35,498 nt of DNA, from positions 1 through 35,498 of the forward strand of contig UQIE01000022.1 of NCBI GenBank assembly GCA_900541065.1. Direction: 5' to 3'. Shown in pieces: positions 7,444 through 14,417 of this stretch. Made by a program: the position numbers and the translations under genes. How positions within the stretch are numbered: the stretch's first letter is position 1; each line of letters begins with the position of its first letter. The DNA is from an uncultured Collinsella sp. (GTDB lineage: Bacteria; Actinomycetota; Coriobacteriia; Coriobacteriales; Coriobacteriaceae). The notes under the pieces were generated by a model. The model did no database searches, had not been told where the DNA came from, and was given only the letters and a program-made list of their open reading frames with translations.

Positions 7444-9246
7444 TTACGCCTCCAAGAATGCGCCGGTCTGACGGCTCCACAGGCTCGCGTACTCGCCACC
7501 CGCCTCGACAAGCTGCGCATGCGTGCCGTCCTCGACGATCTCGCCATCGGCCAGTACCACAATGCGGTCGAGCGCCGCCACGGTGGACAGGCGGTGCGCC
7601 ACCACAATGGAGGTACGTCCACGCATCAGGTTTTCGAGCGCCTCCTGCACCAGCGCCTCGGACTCGCTGTCGAGGGCAGAGGTCGCCTCGTCGAGCACCA
7701 GAATCGGCGCGTCGGTTAGGATGGCGCGGGCGATAGCCACGCGCTGACGCTGGCCGCCCGAGAGCTTGACGCCGCGTTCGCCCACCATGGTGTCAAAGCC
7801 ACGGGGCAGGCGGTCGATAAACTCGGTCGCATTAGCCAAGCGAGCCGCCTCGCGGATCTGCTCATCAGTGGCGTTGGGACGACCGTAGGCAATGTTTTCG
7901 CGAATGGAGCGGTGGAACAGCAGCGCCTCCTGCGGCACGTAGGCAACCTGGCGGCGCAGGCTCTGCTGCGTGCAGCGCGAGACATCCTGACCGTCCACGA
8001 GCACGCGGCCGCCCTGGACATCGTCCAGGCGCAGCAGCAACTTGGTGAGCGTCGTCTTACCCGAGCCCGATTTGCCCACCAGGCCCACGCGCTGGCCCGC
8101 CGCCACATGAAGTGTCAGGTCATCGAACACGCTCTCGCCCGCCGCAGCGTCACGGTACGCAAAGCTCAGGTGCTCAAAATCAATCGCGCCCTCGGTCACT
8201 TTGAGCTCAGGGGCGTCCGGGTCGTCTGCCACCAAACATGGCTCGTCCAGCACGCGCGTCATCTCGGCCGCATCGCCCAGCGCGCGGTTAATGCGCTGCA
8301 TCATGGAGCTTACGTAGTTCAGGCGCATGGTGAGGTTATAGGTGTAGGTAAAGATCATGACGAGCGAGCCGGCCGAGATGCCAAACCACGCGTTGCCGCC
8401 CGCCACGAACACACTCACCACGGCCATGGTGATGACGATAAGACCCGAGGTCGTAAAGTTGCGCTGCATCATGACGTGCATCGAGACCGTCTCGGCATCG
8501 CGCGCGGCACGATCGGCGGCGTCGAACAGATCGCGTTCAAAGTCCTCGCGCCCGCAAGTCTTGACGGCCAAGATGTTCGTGACCGCGTCGGAGAGTACGC
8601 CCGAGAGCTTGTTCTGCGCGGCGGACGTCGCGGCCGAAAGCGGCATGATGCGCTTGTACATAAGCCAGACAAACGCGATGTAGACGACCATGATGCACAC
8701 TAGGATCACGGTAAACGTCGGCACCACCGGGGCGAGTGCGGCCACGGTGCAGATGACCGAGGTGATGGTGGGGATGAGCGAATACACCGTCACGTCGACC
8801 AGACCCGTGTAGCCGCTCATAAAACGGCTTGTCTGGCTCACAAGCGATCCGCCAAAGCGGCTGGTATGGAATGTCATGGATTGGTTGGAGAGCGTGTCGA
8901 AGCTTAGACGCGCCAGGTGATAGTTGCCTGCGATCTCGAGCTTGTAGACGGTGTAGTCCTGTAGCTTGGAGAGGATTTGACCCACCAGGTTAACGAGTGC
9001 GAGCGCCAGGATATAGGGGCCGAAGACCTCAAACACCTGGTCACCCGCCACGGGACCGGCTTGAACGCGGTCAACGATAAGGGCCATCACATAGGTATTG
9101 GCAAACGTCAGCAAAAAGATGTAGCCCGCCGATGAGAACACCGAGAGAAAGACAATCAGCGGCTGCGTGCGCGTGACTTCCCAAAACCGCTGCAGCGTGC
9201 GGCGCACGGTGGAGCGGCTGAGCGGGCTGGTGCTTCTCTGAGACAT
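7444..9246 (-). CDS. ABC exporter, fused permease and ATPase
   Basis: A 600-residue half-transporter with an N-terminal transmembrane domain (about six helices, residues 20-330) and a C-terminal ATPase. The nucleotide-binding motifs are complete: Walker A GKSGSGKTTL near residue 394, Q-loop in AYVPQEAL, signature LSGGQRQRVAIARA near residue 494, Walker B ILVLDEATSALD, and H-loop VVAHRLSTVA. It would work as a dimer; no partner half-transporter is adjacent, so a homodimer is likely. Such exporters move lipids, peptides or drugs, and the substrate is not predictable here. The ATG at 9246 has AAGGA about five bases upstream; the longer in-frame start 36 bp upstream has no comparable site. Confidence 0.92.
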   Translation of the reverse strand: MSQRSTSPLSRSTVRRTLQRFWEVTRTQPLIVFLSVFSSAGYIFLLTFANTYVMALIVDRVQAGPVAGDQVFEVFGPYILALALVNLVGQILSKLQDYTVYKLEIAGNYHLARLSFDTLSNQSMTFHTSRFGGSLVSQTSRFMSGYTGLVDVTVYSLIPTITSVICTVAALAPVVPTFTVILVCIMVVYIAFVWLMYKRIMPLSAATSAAQNKLSGVLSDAVTNILAVKTCGREDFERDLFDAADRAARDAETVSMHVMMQRNFTTSGLIVITMAVVSVFVAGGNAWFGISAGSLVMIFTYTYNLTMRLNYVSSMMQRINRALGDAAEMTRVLDEPCLVADDPDAPELKVTEGAIDFEHLSFAYRDAAAGESVFDDLTLHVAAGQRVGLVGKSGSGKTTLTKLLLRLDDVQGGRVLVDGQDVSRCTQQSLRRQVAYVPQEALLFHRSIRENIAYGRPNATDEQIREAARLANATEFIDRLPRGFDTMVGERGVKLSGGQRQRVAIARAILTDAPILVLDEATSALDSESEALVQEALENLMRGRTSIVVAHRLSTVAALDRIVVLADGEIVEDGTHAQLVEAGGEYASLWSRQTGAFLEA

Positions 9247-9321
9247 GGGCTTCCTTTCGCGTCTGATGGGGCGAAACGCCATTGTTGCACACTAAAGCGC
9301 ACTTCAGGCAAGCGCGATGCG

Positions 9322-9358
9322 AAAAGCAGCGGGGCACCCGCGTTTGCGCCGGTGCCCC
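9322..9358 (-). terminator. Intrinsic terminator of rmuC
   Basis: GGGGCACC (9331-9338) pairs perfectly with GGTGCCCC (9351-9358). On the minus strand the stem is followed by GCTGCTTTT. It lies just past the rmuC stop codon. Confidence 0.75.
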
Positions 9359-9373
9359 ACCGTCTTGTTGCAA

Positions 9374-10729
9374 TTAGTCCTCGTCTTCTTGGTCTGCGAG
9401 AAGGCTTGCGGACGTGAGTCCCAAGATTTCATCGGCTTGGTCGGCATCTTCCAGCACGTCGATGTCCTTGAGCTTGCGCTCCATAACGTTGGTGCGCGTG
9501 GTGATGATGCCCTCGACCGTTTTGCCCGCGGTCTCGATCTGCTGCTGGGCGCGGCGCAGCGCCTTTTGATAGCGCGGCAGCTCGGCCTTGACAGCGGAGA
9601 GCACGCGCAGTACATCGTCGGTGCGTTTTTGCAGCTTAAACGTTTGGTAACTCATCTGCAGGCTGTTGAGGATGGCCGCCATGGTGCTGGGACCGGCAAC
9701 GTTGACGTGATAGTCGCGGCCCAGGGTCTCGATAAGCCCGGGGCGGCTGACGACCTCGGCGTACAGTCCCTCAAACGGCACGAACATGATGCCAAAGTTG
9801 GTCGTTGCCGGCACACTCAGGTACTTTTCGCAGATGTCCTTGGCCTCGCGCTTGACCATGGTGTCGAGCGTCTTGCGCGCAGCCGCCACGGTCTCCGCAT
9901 CGCCTGACTCCTGCGCGTCGAGCAAGTGCTCGTACGCGTCGCCCGGAAACTTGGAGTCAATCGGCAGCAGCACGGGGTCGCCCTCGTCCACCGGCAGCTT
10001 GACGGCAAACTCAACACGCTCCGAGGCTCCGGGCCTGGTGGCAACGTTTTCCAGATACTGGTCGGGTGTGAGGATGTCCGTCAGGATCGCACCCAGCTGC
10101 ACCTCGCCCAAAATGCCACGCGCCTTCACATTGCCCAGCACGCGCTTAAGATCGCCCACTCCGGTGGCGATGGATTGCATGTCGCCCAATCCCTTGTACA
10201 CGGCCTCGAGCTGGTCGCTCACCTGCTTAAACGATGCAGACAGGCGATCGTTGAGCGTACGGGAGAGCTTCTCGTCCACCGTCGCGCGCATCTGATCGAG
10301 CTGCACGTTGTTGTCCTTGCGGATGGCGCCCAGCTGGACATCGACCGTCTCGCGCACCTTGTCCAGGCGATGCTCGATGCCCTCGCGATTGGCGCCGAGC
10401 TGTTGGGCCGTCTCGCGGCGCAGGTCATCCATCCGGTCACCAGCTTGCGAGAACTCACGTGCGATGGTCAGGTAACGTTGCTGCTCCACGGCCGCATCGG
10501 TCGTCTGCTGCTGCGCGATGGCATTGGCCGTGCGGCGGGTTTCGGCCAGCGCGACGTTCAGGGCATCGAGCGCGTTGTTGGCCTGCTCGAGTGCTGCCAG
10601 CGTTTCCGCGCTACTGTCGCCACGCTCCCGCAACTCGGCACGCAGGCTCTTGAGCTGGAGGGCGCAAGCCACAGCAACCCCCACCGCCACCAAGGCGATC
10701 ACAACAAGCACAATATCAATAGCAGACAT
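9374..10729 (-). CDS. rmuC: DNA recombination protein RmuC family
   Basis: A 451-residue protein. Residues 4-24 are a single N-terminal membrane anchor (IDIVLVVIALVAVGVAVACA), residues of about 25-185 are long Glu/Gln/Arg-rich coiled coil (LRAELRERGDSSAETLAALE and onwards), and the C-terminal half is the RmuC core, with ARGILGEVQLGAIL, LPIDSKFPGDAYEHLL and NFGIMFVPFEGLYAEV. The family has a PD-(D/E)XK-like nuclease fold and limits inversions at repeats; the biochemical activity is poorly defined. The start at 10729 places the membrane anchor at the very N-terminus; GGAG is only three bases from the ATG, which is close. It has its own terminator. Confidence 0.93.
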   Translation of the reverse strand: MSAIDIVLVVIALVAVGVAVACALQLKSLRAELRERGDSSAETLAALEQANNALDALNVALAETRRTANAIAQQQTTDAAVEQQRYLTIAREFSQAGDRMDDLRRETAQQLGANREGIEHRLDKVRETVDVQLGAIRKDNNVQLDQMRATVDEKLSRTLNDRLSASFKQVSDQLEAVYKGLGDMQSIATGVGDLKRVLGNVKARGILGEVQLGAILTDILTPDQYLENVATRPGASERVEFAVKLPVDEGDPVLLPIDSKFPGDAYEHLLDAQESGDAETVAAARKTLDTMVKREAKDICEKYLSVPATTNFGIMFVPFEGLYAEVVSRPGLIETLGRDYHVNVAGPSTMAAILNSLQMSYQTFKLQKRTDDVLRVLSAVKAELPRYQKALRRAQQQIETAGKTVEGIITTRTNVMERKLKDIDVLEDADQADEILGLTSASLLADQEDED

Positions 10730-10780
10730 AGACTCCGCCCAACAAACCCAATCGAGCACCAATCAAAACCGCGATCAATC

Positions 10781-11344
10781 TTACCCCGCCACACACACCG
10801 GGCGCCCGGCCCCTTCTTGGGCGCCCCTCTCCTCCGCATATTCCATAATGCGGCGCGCCGTTTTCCTGCTCACCTTTGAGTCATCGCCGGCCAAGTATGC
10901 GTATACGTTTCCTTTATTCAGGCGCAGAGCACGGCAGAGGCCATAGCGCGTTACACCCGATTCCTCCAATGCTTCCAGCGTTTTCTTTCTCATCAGGGCG
11001 TTCACCCTTCTATCGGCCGCCGGCTTTTCCTTCACCGCTCTATACGCACGCCAAACGTTGGCATAACGATTAGGGAGCTCACTTTTGGCGCATAGAGACG
11101 CCATGCTACCCGCTTGACCGTACAAGGATAAAACGTCTCGGTAATCCCGTTCCATCCACGAGCCCTCGGATAAGCCCAGAACGTATTCGGCTTTTCCTTG
11201 CGCCAAAGCGAGCAAAAACAGAGGCTCCGCCACGCGCGGCGCATCCGTCATCGCCTGCTCAACCAATTTTCTAAAACTCAGCGACTGCTGTCCGGATAGC
11301 TCTCGGCAATAGCCTTTTAAGAATCCCTCAAAGGTCAGATTCAA
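10781..11344 (-). CDS. Helix-turn-helix protein, partner of the nucleotidyltransferase gene
   Basis: I do not recognise a named family. The 187-residue protein has a helical N-terminal part (NLTFEGFLKGYCRELSGQQS, then a helical middle) and a C-terminal segment at about residues 125-168, GLCRALRLNKGNVYAYLAGD followed by SRKTARRIMEYAEE, that reads as a helix-turn-helix DNA-binding domain. The start is inferred to be TTG at 11344: GGAGG (complement of 11352-11356) lies seven bases upstream, and TTGA overlaps the TGA stop of the preceding gene, so translation is probably coupled. An alternative start further upstream would overlap most of the partner's end. The pairing of an HTH protein with a nucleotidyltransferase resembles AbiE-type toxin-antitoxin modules, where the HTH protein is the antitoxin and repressor. 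Here the gene order is reversed relative to AbiE. Function is inference. Confidence 0.7.
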   Translation of the reverse strand: MNLTFEGFLKGYCRELSGQQSLSFRKLVEQAMTDAPRVAEPLFLLALAQGKAEYVLGLSEGSWMERDYRDVLSLYGQAGSMASLCAKSELPNRYANVWRAYRAVKEKPAADRRVNALMRKKTLEALEESGVTRYGLCRALRLNKGNVYAYLAGDDSKVSRKTARRIMEYAEERGAQEGAGRPVCVAG

Positions 11345-11870
11345 CCGAGCACCTCCTTTTTGTATTGCCTGTATGCGCAGACCATCTCTTGATAACTCCG
11401 CTCCGAAGGCGACGACGCCAGCGCCTCTCCCTCGTCGAATATAAGCCGTTCGAGCAACCCCCAATCAAGTCGGTCGACGAATGCCTGACTATGAAGGTCG
11501 ATGATGTCGTTCGGACGGTAGGCATAGAGCTTCATTACCGCCAGGTCCTCCAAGGATGGCGTAAGGTACCTGATAAAACGCGCCCCAATATCCAAGGGAA
11601 TCAAACGATCTTCGTAATTGAACGGCATCTGATTACAATATGCCACCGCCATACCATTCACCTCGGGGTATCGAGCTATGATCTCGCGGAGGCACTTATC
11701 TGCCTCAAACACATCAATGTCATGTGTAACCGAACGATTCGTCACATCGTTTAGCATGAAGGCGCTCCTCCCACCAATACAACGTTCGGCCTGTCGTCTC
11801 TTGGACCTATTTCCAGCTCCGCCTCTTCGTCAATGCCCAAAAGAGTCTGTTCTAAATCCTGCCTATACAT
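11341..11870 (-). pseudogene. Nucleotidyltransferase-fold (AbiEii/DUF6036-like) gene with frameshift
   Basis: Read from ATG at 11870 (AGGA six to seven bases upstream), the frame gives 39 codons ending VVLVGGAPSC and a stop at 11751-11753. The next frame begins at 11757 and continues for 138 residues with THDIDVFEA, then YLTPSLEDLAVMKLYAYRPN and a C-terminal helix. Re-reading one base after GGA GGA GCG gives GGAAFMLND, so the nucleotidyltransferase GG motif joins correctly to the D-x-D motif. A single missing G near 11761-11766 explains everything; the restored protein would be about 176 residues. MNT-fold enzymes of this kind transfer nucleotides and serve as toxins in AbiE-like modules. A coupled restart is conceivable, because GGAGGAG lies eight bases before the ATG at 11757, but that product would lack the GG motif. 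A sequencing error is also possible. Confidence 0.75.
11345..11356 (-). promoter_or_regulatory. Ribosome binding site deciding a TTG start
   Basis: On the minus strand GGAGG (11356-11352) precedes TTG at 11344 by seven bases. It lies inside the 3' end of the partner gene, whose TGA stop overlaps the TTG. Confidence 0.6.
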
Positions 11871-11882
11871 AACAAATCCTAT

Positions 11883-11903
11883 TATTATTCATCTTCAATA
11901 ATA
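11883..11903. promoter_or_regulatory. Palindrome in front of the nucleotidyltransferase/HTH module
   Basis: TATTATT (11883-11889) and AATAATA (11897-11903) form a perfect inverted repeat with a 7-bp spacer, 12 bp upstream of the first start codon in an AT-rich stretch. The position suits an autoregulatory operator, a common arrangement for toxin-antitoxin pairs. It could also be just the AT-rich promoter region. Confidence 0.4.
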
Positions 11904-11993
11904 CTATTCAGTCGCACGACAGGACCAACAGGATGCAAGAATTCCGCTCGTGGCGATAATCCCTACACCCTAGAAGTCCTAATGTGACAAACG

Positions 11994-12416
11994 CTAACTC
12001 TCCCAGCCGGCGCGGATTGTTGTTATGACATCGCCTAGGCGCTGGCCGAGGGCTGACAGATGTTGGAGCACTTCGCCGGGCGAAGCACCGTTGAGGATGC
12101 AGGTGAGCGCATACGAGACCAAGAAAATCGCCGCAAGTCCTAGCGGAATGAGCACGATCATCGCCAATGTGCGCAGGCGCTGGCCCACGCGGCGACGACG
12201 CGTGCGGCGTTTGTCGAACGCAAGCTCCTGCGCATATGAATCTTGTTGTACGGAATAGTTCTCTGGCGCCGATCCGCCCGCAGGCGAAACCGCAGGCGTG
12301 GCATTTTGCGCAGGGGGCTGGGCGGCTACCCCTTGCATTTGCATCTCCATAAGCCGTTGCTGTTGGCGCAACATGCGCTCGGCTTGTTGCTGCGGAGTCT
12401 CAAGAAACAGATCCAT
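11994..12416 (-). CDS. Hypothetical single-pass membrane protein
   Basis: Not recognised. A 140-residue protein with three parts: a Gln/Met-rich N-terminus (residues 1-35, ETPQQQAERMLRQQQRLMEM), a Pro/Ala/Ser-rich linker, then a strongly basic patch (DKRRTRRRRVGQR, near residues 68-80) followed by one membrane segment at about residues 83-108 (LAMIVLIPLGLAAIFLVSYA). A roughly 30-residue helical tail follows. The positive patch before the helix predicts the N-terminus inside the cell. I chose the ATG at 12416 because GGAGG lies five bases upstream; the in-frame ATG at 12428 has none. No gene precedes it within 430 bp, so it is probably monocistronic. Confidence 0.65.
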   Translation of the reverse strand: MDLFLETPQQQAERMLRQQQRLMEMQMQGVAAQPPAQNATPAVSPAGGSAPENYSVQQDSYAQELAFDKRRTRRRRVGQRLRTLAMIVLIPLGLAAIFLVSYALTCILNGASPGEVLQHLSALGQRLGDVITTIRAGWES

Positions 12417-12669
12417 GCTGGCCTCCAAAATCGGAGCATTCGACGCTTACGACCAGCATCCCGCACCGCCATGACCGCGACAACGCAATCGCCGGCAATA
12501 GCCACAAAGTTTCTTCTGCTCAAAAGCTGTCGAAAAGCTCAACAACTCCCCTACCAGCACTTTCTCTGAGCTTTTTTCGCCAACAATCTTTTGGCCTTCC
12601 ACCCTTACGCCAACTGACCAAAATCTAACCAATAGCTTGACGAAAATTGTGGAGACCGGGACCCCACAC

Positions 12670-12696
12670 AAAAAGTGCCGCCCCAAAGGGCGGCAC
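12670..12696 (-). terminator. Intrinsic terminator, copy 1 of the paired element
   Basis: GTGCCGCCC (12675-12683) pairs with GGGCGGCAC (12688-12696) around a 4-nt loop. On the minus strand it is followed by five Ts. It ends the transcript of the membrane protein gene at 12848-13480, after the long hairpin at 12747-12829. Confidence 0.85.
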
Positions 12697-12746
12697 ACAA
12701 ACTTATTATCAGCTTTTCTGTAACGAGCACGCGACGACTCAACGCC

Positions 12747-12829
12747 GGAGCGCAGGGCGGGAAACCTTTGCCTCGCGCGACCCTGCGAAGCCGTGAGCGA
12801 GAGGGAAAGGTTTCCCCGCCCTGCGCTCC
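12747..12829. repeat. Long imperfect hairpin, copy 1
   Basis: The left arm, 12747-12779, and the right arm, 12797-12829, pair over about 30 bp with few mismatches (GGAGCGCAGGGCGGG against CCCGCCCTGCGCTCC, then AAACCTTT against AAAGGTTT). The apical 23 nt, 12777-12799, contain gaccctgcg and agccgtgagcg. These 23 nt recur in copy 2 (13684-13706) with one base changed, while the stem sequence differs. It lies just past the stop codon of the upstream minus-strand gene. Confidence 0.8.
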
Positions 12830-12847
12830 GTGGTCGGTGAGGACAGA

Positions 12848-13480
12848 CTACATGCCTGCGAGACCTCGGGCGGCGGTGGCGCACATAAACGCCAAGGCTA
12901 GAATCACGAGCGAGCCCGCGATGTCTGCCAGCACGCCCATTGCACGGCGTTCAAACAACCAGCTCTCAAAGTGCGGGGCGACGTTGCGCCAAACACGCCA
13001 CAGCAAGATGCCCATACCGATGACGCCCGGGATATTGAGCAGTAGGATCTCGGAGCACAAAAGACCGATCAGGTTACCGGCGGCAAAGCCCGCATCACCC
13101 TCGCAGTATTTGCGGTAGACCATATACAGCATGTACGCCACAAACGGCTGCAAGCACGCAGAAATAAACGAGACCACCATCGAGGGGTCCTGCGAAAAGA
13201 CCTCGGTGAGTTTATCGACACTCGTGGCGTCCTTCGAAGCCAAGAATAAACCGATAACCACAAGGGGCACCACGCCCAAAATTACCTCGACCAGAGTAAA
13301 CAACTTGGCAGTCAAATCCTCACTAGCCGAATTCAAATGAGGCGCCCACTCAGGATGAGCATGCGCGCCGACTTTCTTGTCCTTCTCAGCACGATCGGCC
13401 TTTTTACCCTCGGCAACCCGATGACCAGGATCCTTGCGAGTTCCCGCCGCAGCAACCCGAGCTCGAGACTTCTTGCCCAT
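12848..13480 (-). CDS. Hypothetical multi-pass membrane protein
   Basis: Not recognised. A 210-residue protein with a highly basic N-terminus of about 45 residues (MGKKSRARVAAAGTRKD), then four probable membrane segments: residues near 60-80 (LFTLVEVILGVVPLVVIGLF), 100-120 (VVSFISACLQPFVAYMLYMV), 133-158 (AAGNLIGLLCSEILLLNIPG) and 183-205 (VLADIAGSLVILALAFMCA). The ATG at 13480 has GGGG about eight bases upstream; GTG at 13489 is an alternative. It lies between the two copies of the hairpin-terminator element, so it forms its own transcription unit. Confidence 0.7.
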   Translation of the reverse strand: MGKKSRARVAAAGTRKDPGHRVAEGKKADRAEKDKKVGAHAHPEWAPHLNSASEDLTAKLFTLVEVILGVVPLVVIGLFLASKDATSVDKLTEVFSQDPSMVVSFISACLQPFVAYMLYMVYRKYCEGDAGFAAGNLIGLLCSEILLLNIPGVIGMGILLWRVWRNVAPHFESWLFERRAMGVLADIAGSLVILALAFMCATAARGLAGM

Positions 13481-13571
13481 AAAAAACACCCCATCAGGTA
13501 GTAGATAAACTAAAAGTCGCTACCCAGTGTACCCCACCCATGAACGGCGCCGTCCCAACCAGTCCCCATAC

Positions 13572-13601
13572 AAAAACGTGCCGCCCCAAAAGGGGCGGCA
13601 C
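13572..13601 (-). terminator. Intrinsic terminator, copy 2 of the paired element
   Basis: GTGCCGCCCC (13578-13587) pairs perfectly with GGGGCGGCAC (13592-13601) around AAAA. On the minus strand it is followed by GTTTTTG. It is nearly identical to the terminator at 12670-12696, including its upstream linker (complement of about 13598-13643), and ends the rubrerythrin transcript. Confidence 0.85.
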
Positions 13602-13656
13602 ACAAACTTTTTTATTAGCTTTTCTGTAACGAGCACGCGACGACCCAAAGCGGGCC

Positions 13657-13731
13657 GGGAGGGCCGGACTACCTTCCCTCAACGCGACCCTGCGGAGCCG
13701 TGAGCGGGGAGGGAAGGCAATCCGGCCTCCC
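13657..13731. repeat. Long imperfect hairpin, copy 2
   Basis: The left arm 13657-13680 pairs with the right arm 13709-13731 with one bulge and two G-U wobbles. The apical 23 nt, 13684-13706, match copy 1 except for one base. The left-arm sequence (GGGAGGGCCGGAC...) is unrelated to copy 1, yet pairing is kept. It lies just past the rubrerythrin stop. Confidence 0.8.
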
Positions 13732-13763
13732 GCCCTGCGCTCCGCAGCAGCCAGCGCCACGCG

Positions 13764-14303
13764 CTAGTAGTTCACCACCTGCTCCTCAAAGTACGCCTTG
13801 GGGTGGTTACACACCGGGCACACCTCAGGCGCCTCGGCACCAACGTGCAGGTGCCCGCAGTTCAGGCACTTCCACACCTTCACGCCCTCGCGCTCAAACA
13901 CCTCGCCCGATTCAATGCGCTCGACGAGCTTGTTGTAGCGCTCCTCGTGAGCCTTCTCCACGGCACCGACGCCACGGAACTTTGCGGCAATCTCGGCAAA
14001 GCCCTCCTCCTCGGCGGTCTTGGCAAACTCGTCATACATCGTGGTCCACTCGTAGTTCTCGCCCGCGGCGGCGTCGCGCAGGTTGTCCAGAGTGCCCGGA
14101 ACGGCGCCGTCGTGCAGATACTTAAACCACAGCTTGGCATGCTCGGACTCGTTGCCCGCCGTCTCGGCAAAGATATTCGAGATCTGAACGTAGCCGTCCT
14201 TTTTGGCCTTGGATGCATAGTAGCGATACTTGGTGTGTGCCTGGGACTCACCGGCAAAAGCAGTCTCGAGGTTCTTCTTGGTCTGAGAGTTCTCAAAATC
14301 CAT
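13764..14303 (-). CDS. rbr: Rubrerythrin
   Basis: A 179-residue non-haem iron protein that reduces hydrogen peroxide in anaerobes, using electrons from rubredoxin or NADH. The four-helix diiron domain shows the Glu/His ligand motifs FAGESQAHTKYRYYA (Glu19), AGNESEHAKLWF (Glu52, His55), AAGENYEW (Glu82) and VEKAHEERY (Glu116, His119). The C-terminal rubredoxin-like domain has Cys146, 149, 162 and 165 (CLNCG and CPVCN). Length is slightly shorter than the classical 190. The ATG at 14303 has GGAAG about seven bases upstream, preferred over an in-frame start 21 bp out. It stands alone, with a strong terminator. Its presence fits an oxygen-sensitive anaerobe that also carries NifJ. Confidence 0.95.
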   Translation of the reverse strand: MDFENSQTKKNLETAFAGESQAHTKYRYYASKAKKDGYVQISNIFAETAGNESEHAKLWFKYLHDGAVPGTLDNLRDAAAGENYEWTTMYDEFAKTAEEEGFAEIAAKFRGVGAVEKAHEERYNKLVERIESGEVFEREGVKVWKCLNCGHLHVGAEAPEVCPVCNHPKAYFEEQVVNY

Positions 14304-14417
14304 AGGTGTACTTCCCTTCAACACGTGCCGCCCATAGGCTTTGAGCGGCCTTGTCTTTAGGATGCCCTCAAGCCGAGAATTTAAACCTTATAATCCTGTT
14401 CTTCAGATTCGAGCGAG

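Larger units (their letters stand above)
12417..12847. other. 430-bp intergenic region with hairpins
   Basis: The right half holds a terminator (12670-12696) and a long imperfect hairpin (12747-12829), listed separately. The left half should hold the promoter of the 140-residue membrane protein, but I cannot pick a convincing -35/-10 pair. AAAAGCTCA at 12533-12541 and TGAGCTTTT at 12567-12575 are a perfect 9-bp inverted repeat followed on the plus strand by further Ts. Confidence 0.5.

Noticed and set aside
10799..10827. GGGCGCCC inverted repeat at the 3' end of the HTH gene as a terminator
   Set aside because: It lies inside the reading frame and has no T-run on either strand.
11751..11770. 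Programmed -1 frameshifting in the nucleotidyltransferase gene
   Set aside because: No slippery heptamer and no obvious downstream stimulatory structure; a simple deletion is a better explanation.
12447..12700. Minus-strand frame that could encode a small protein (VSTIFVKLLVRFW...)
   Set aside because: No ATG or GTG with a ribosome site; the frame extends upstream through the terminator and hairpin, and the composition is that of an intergenic region.
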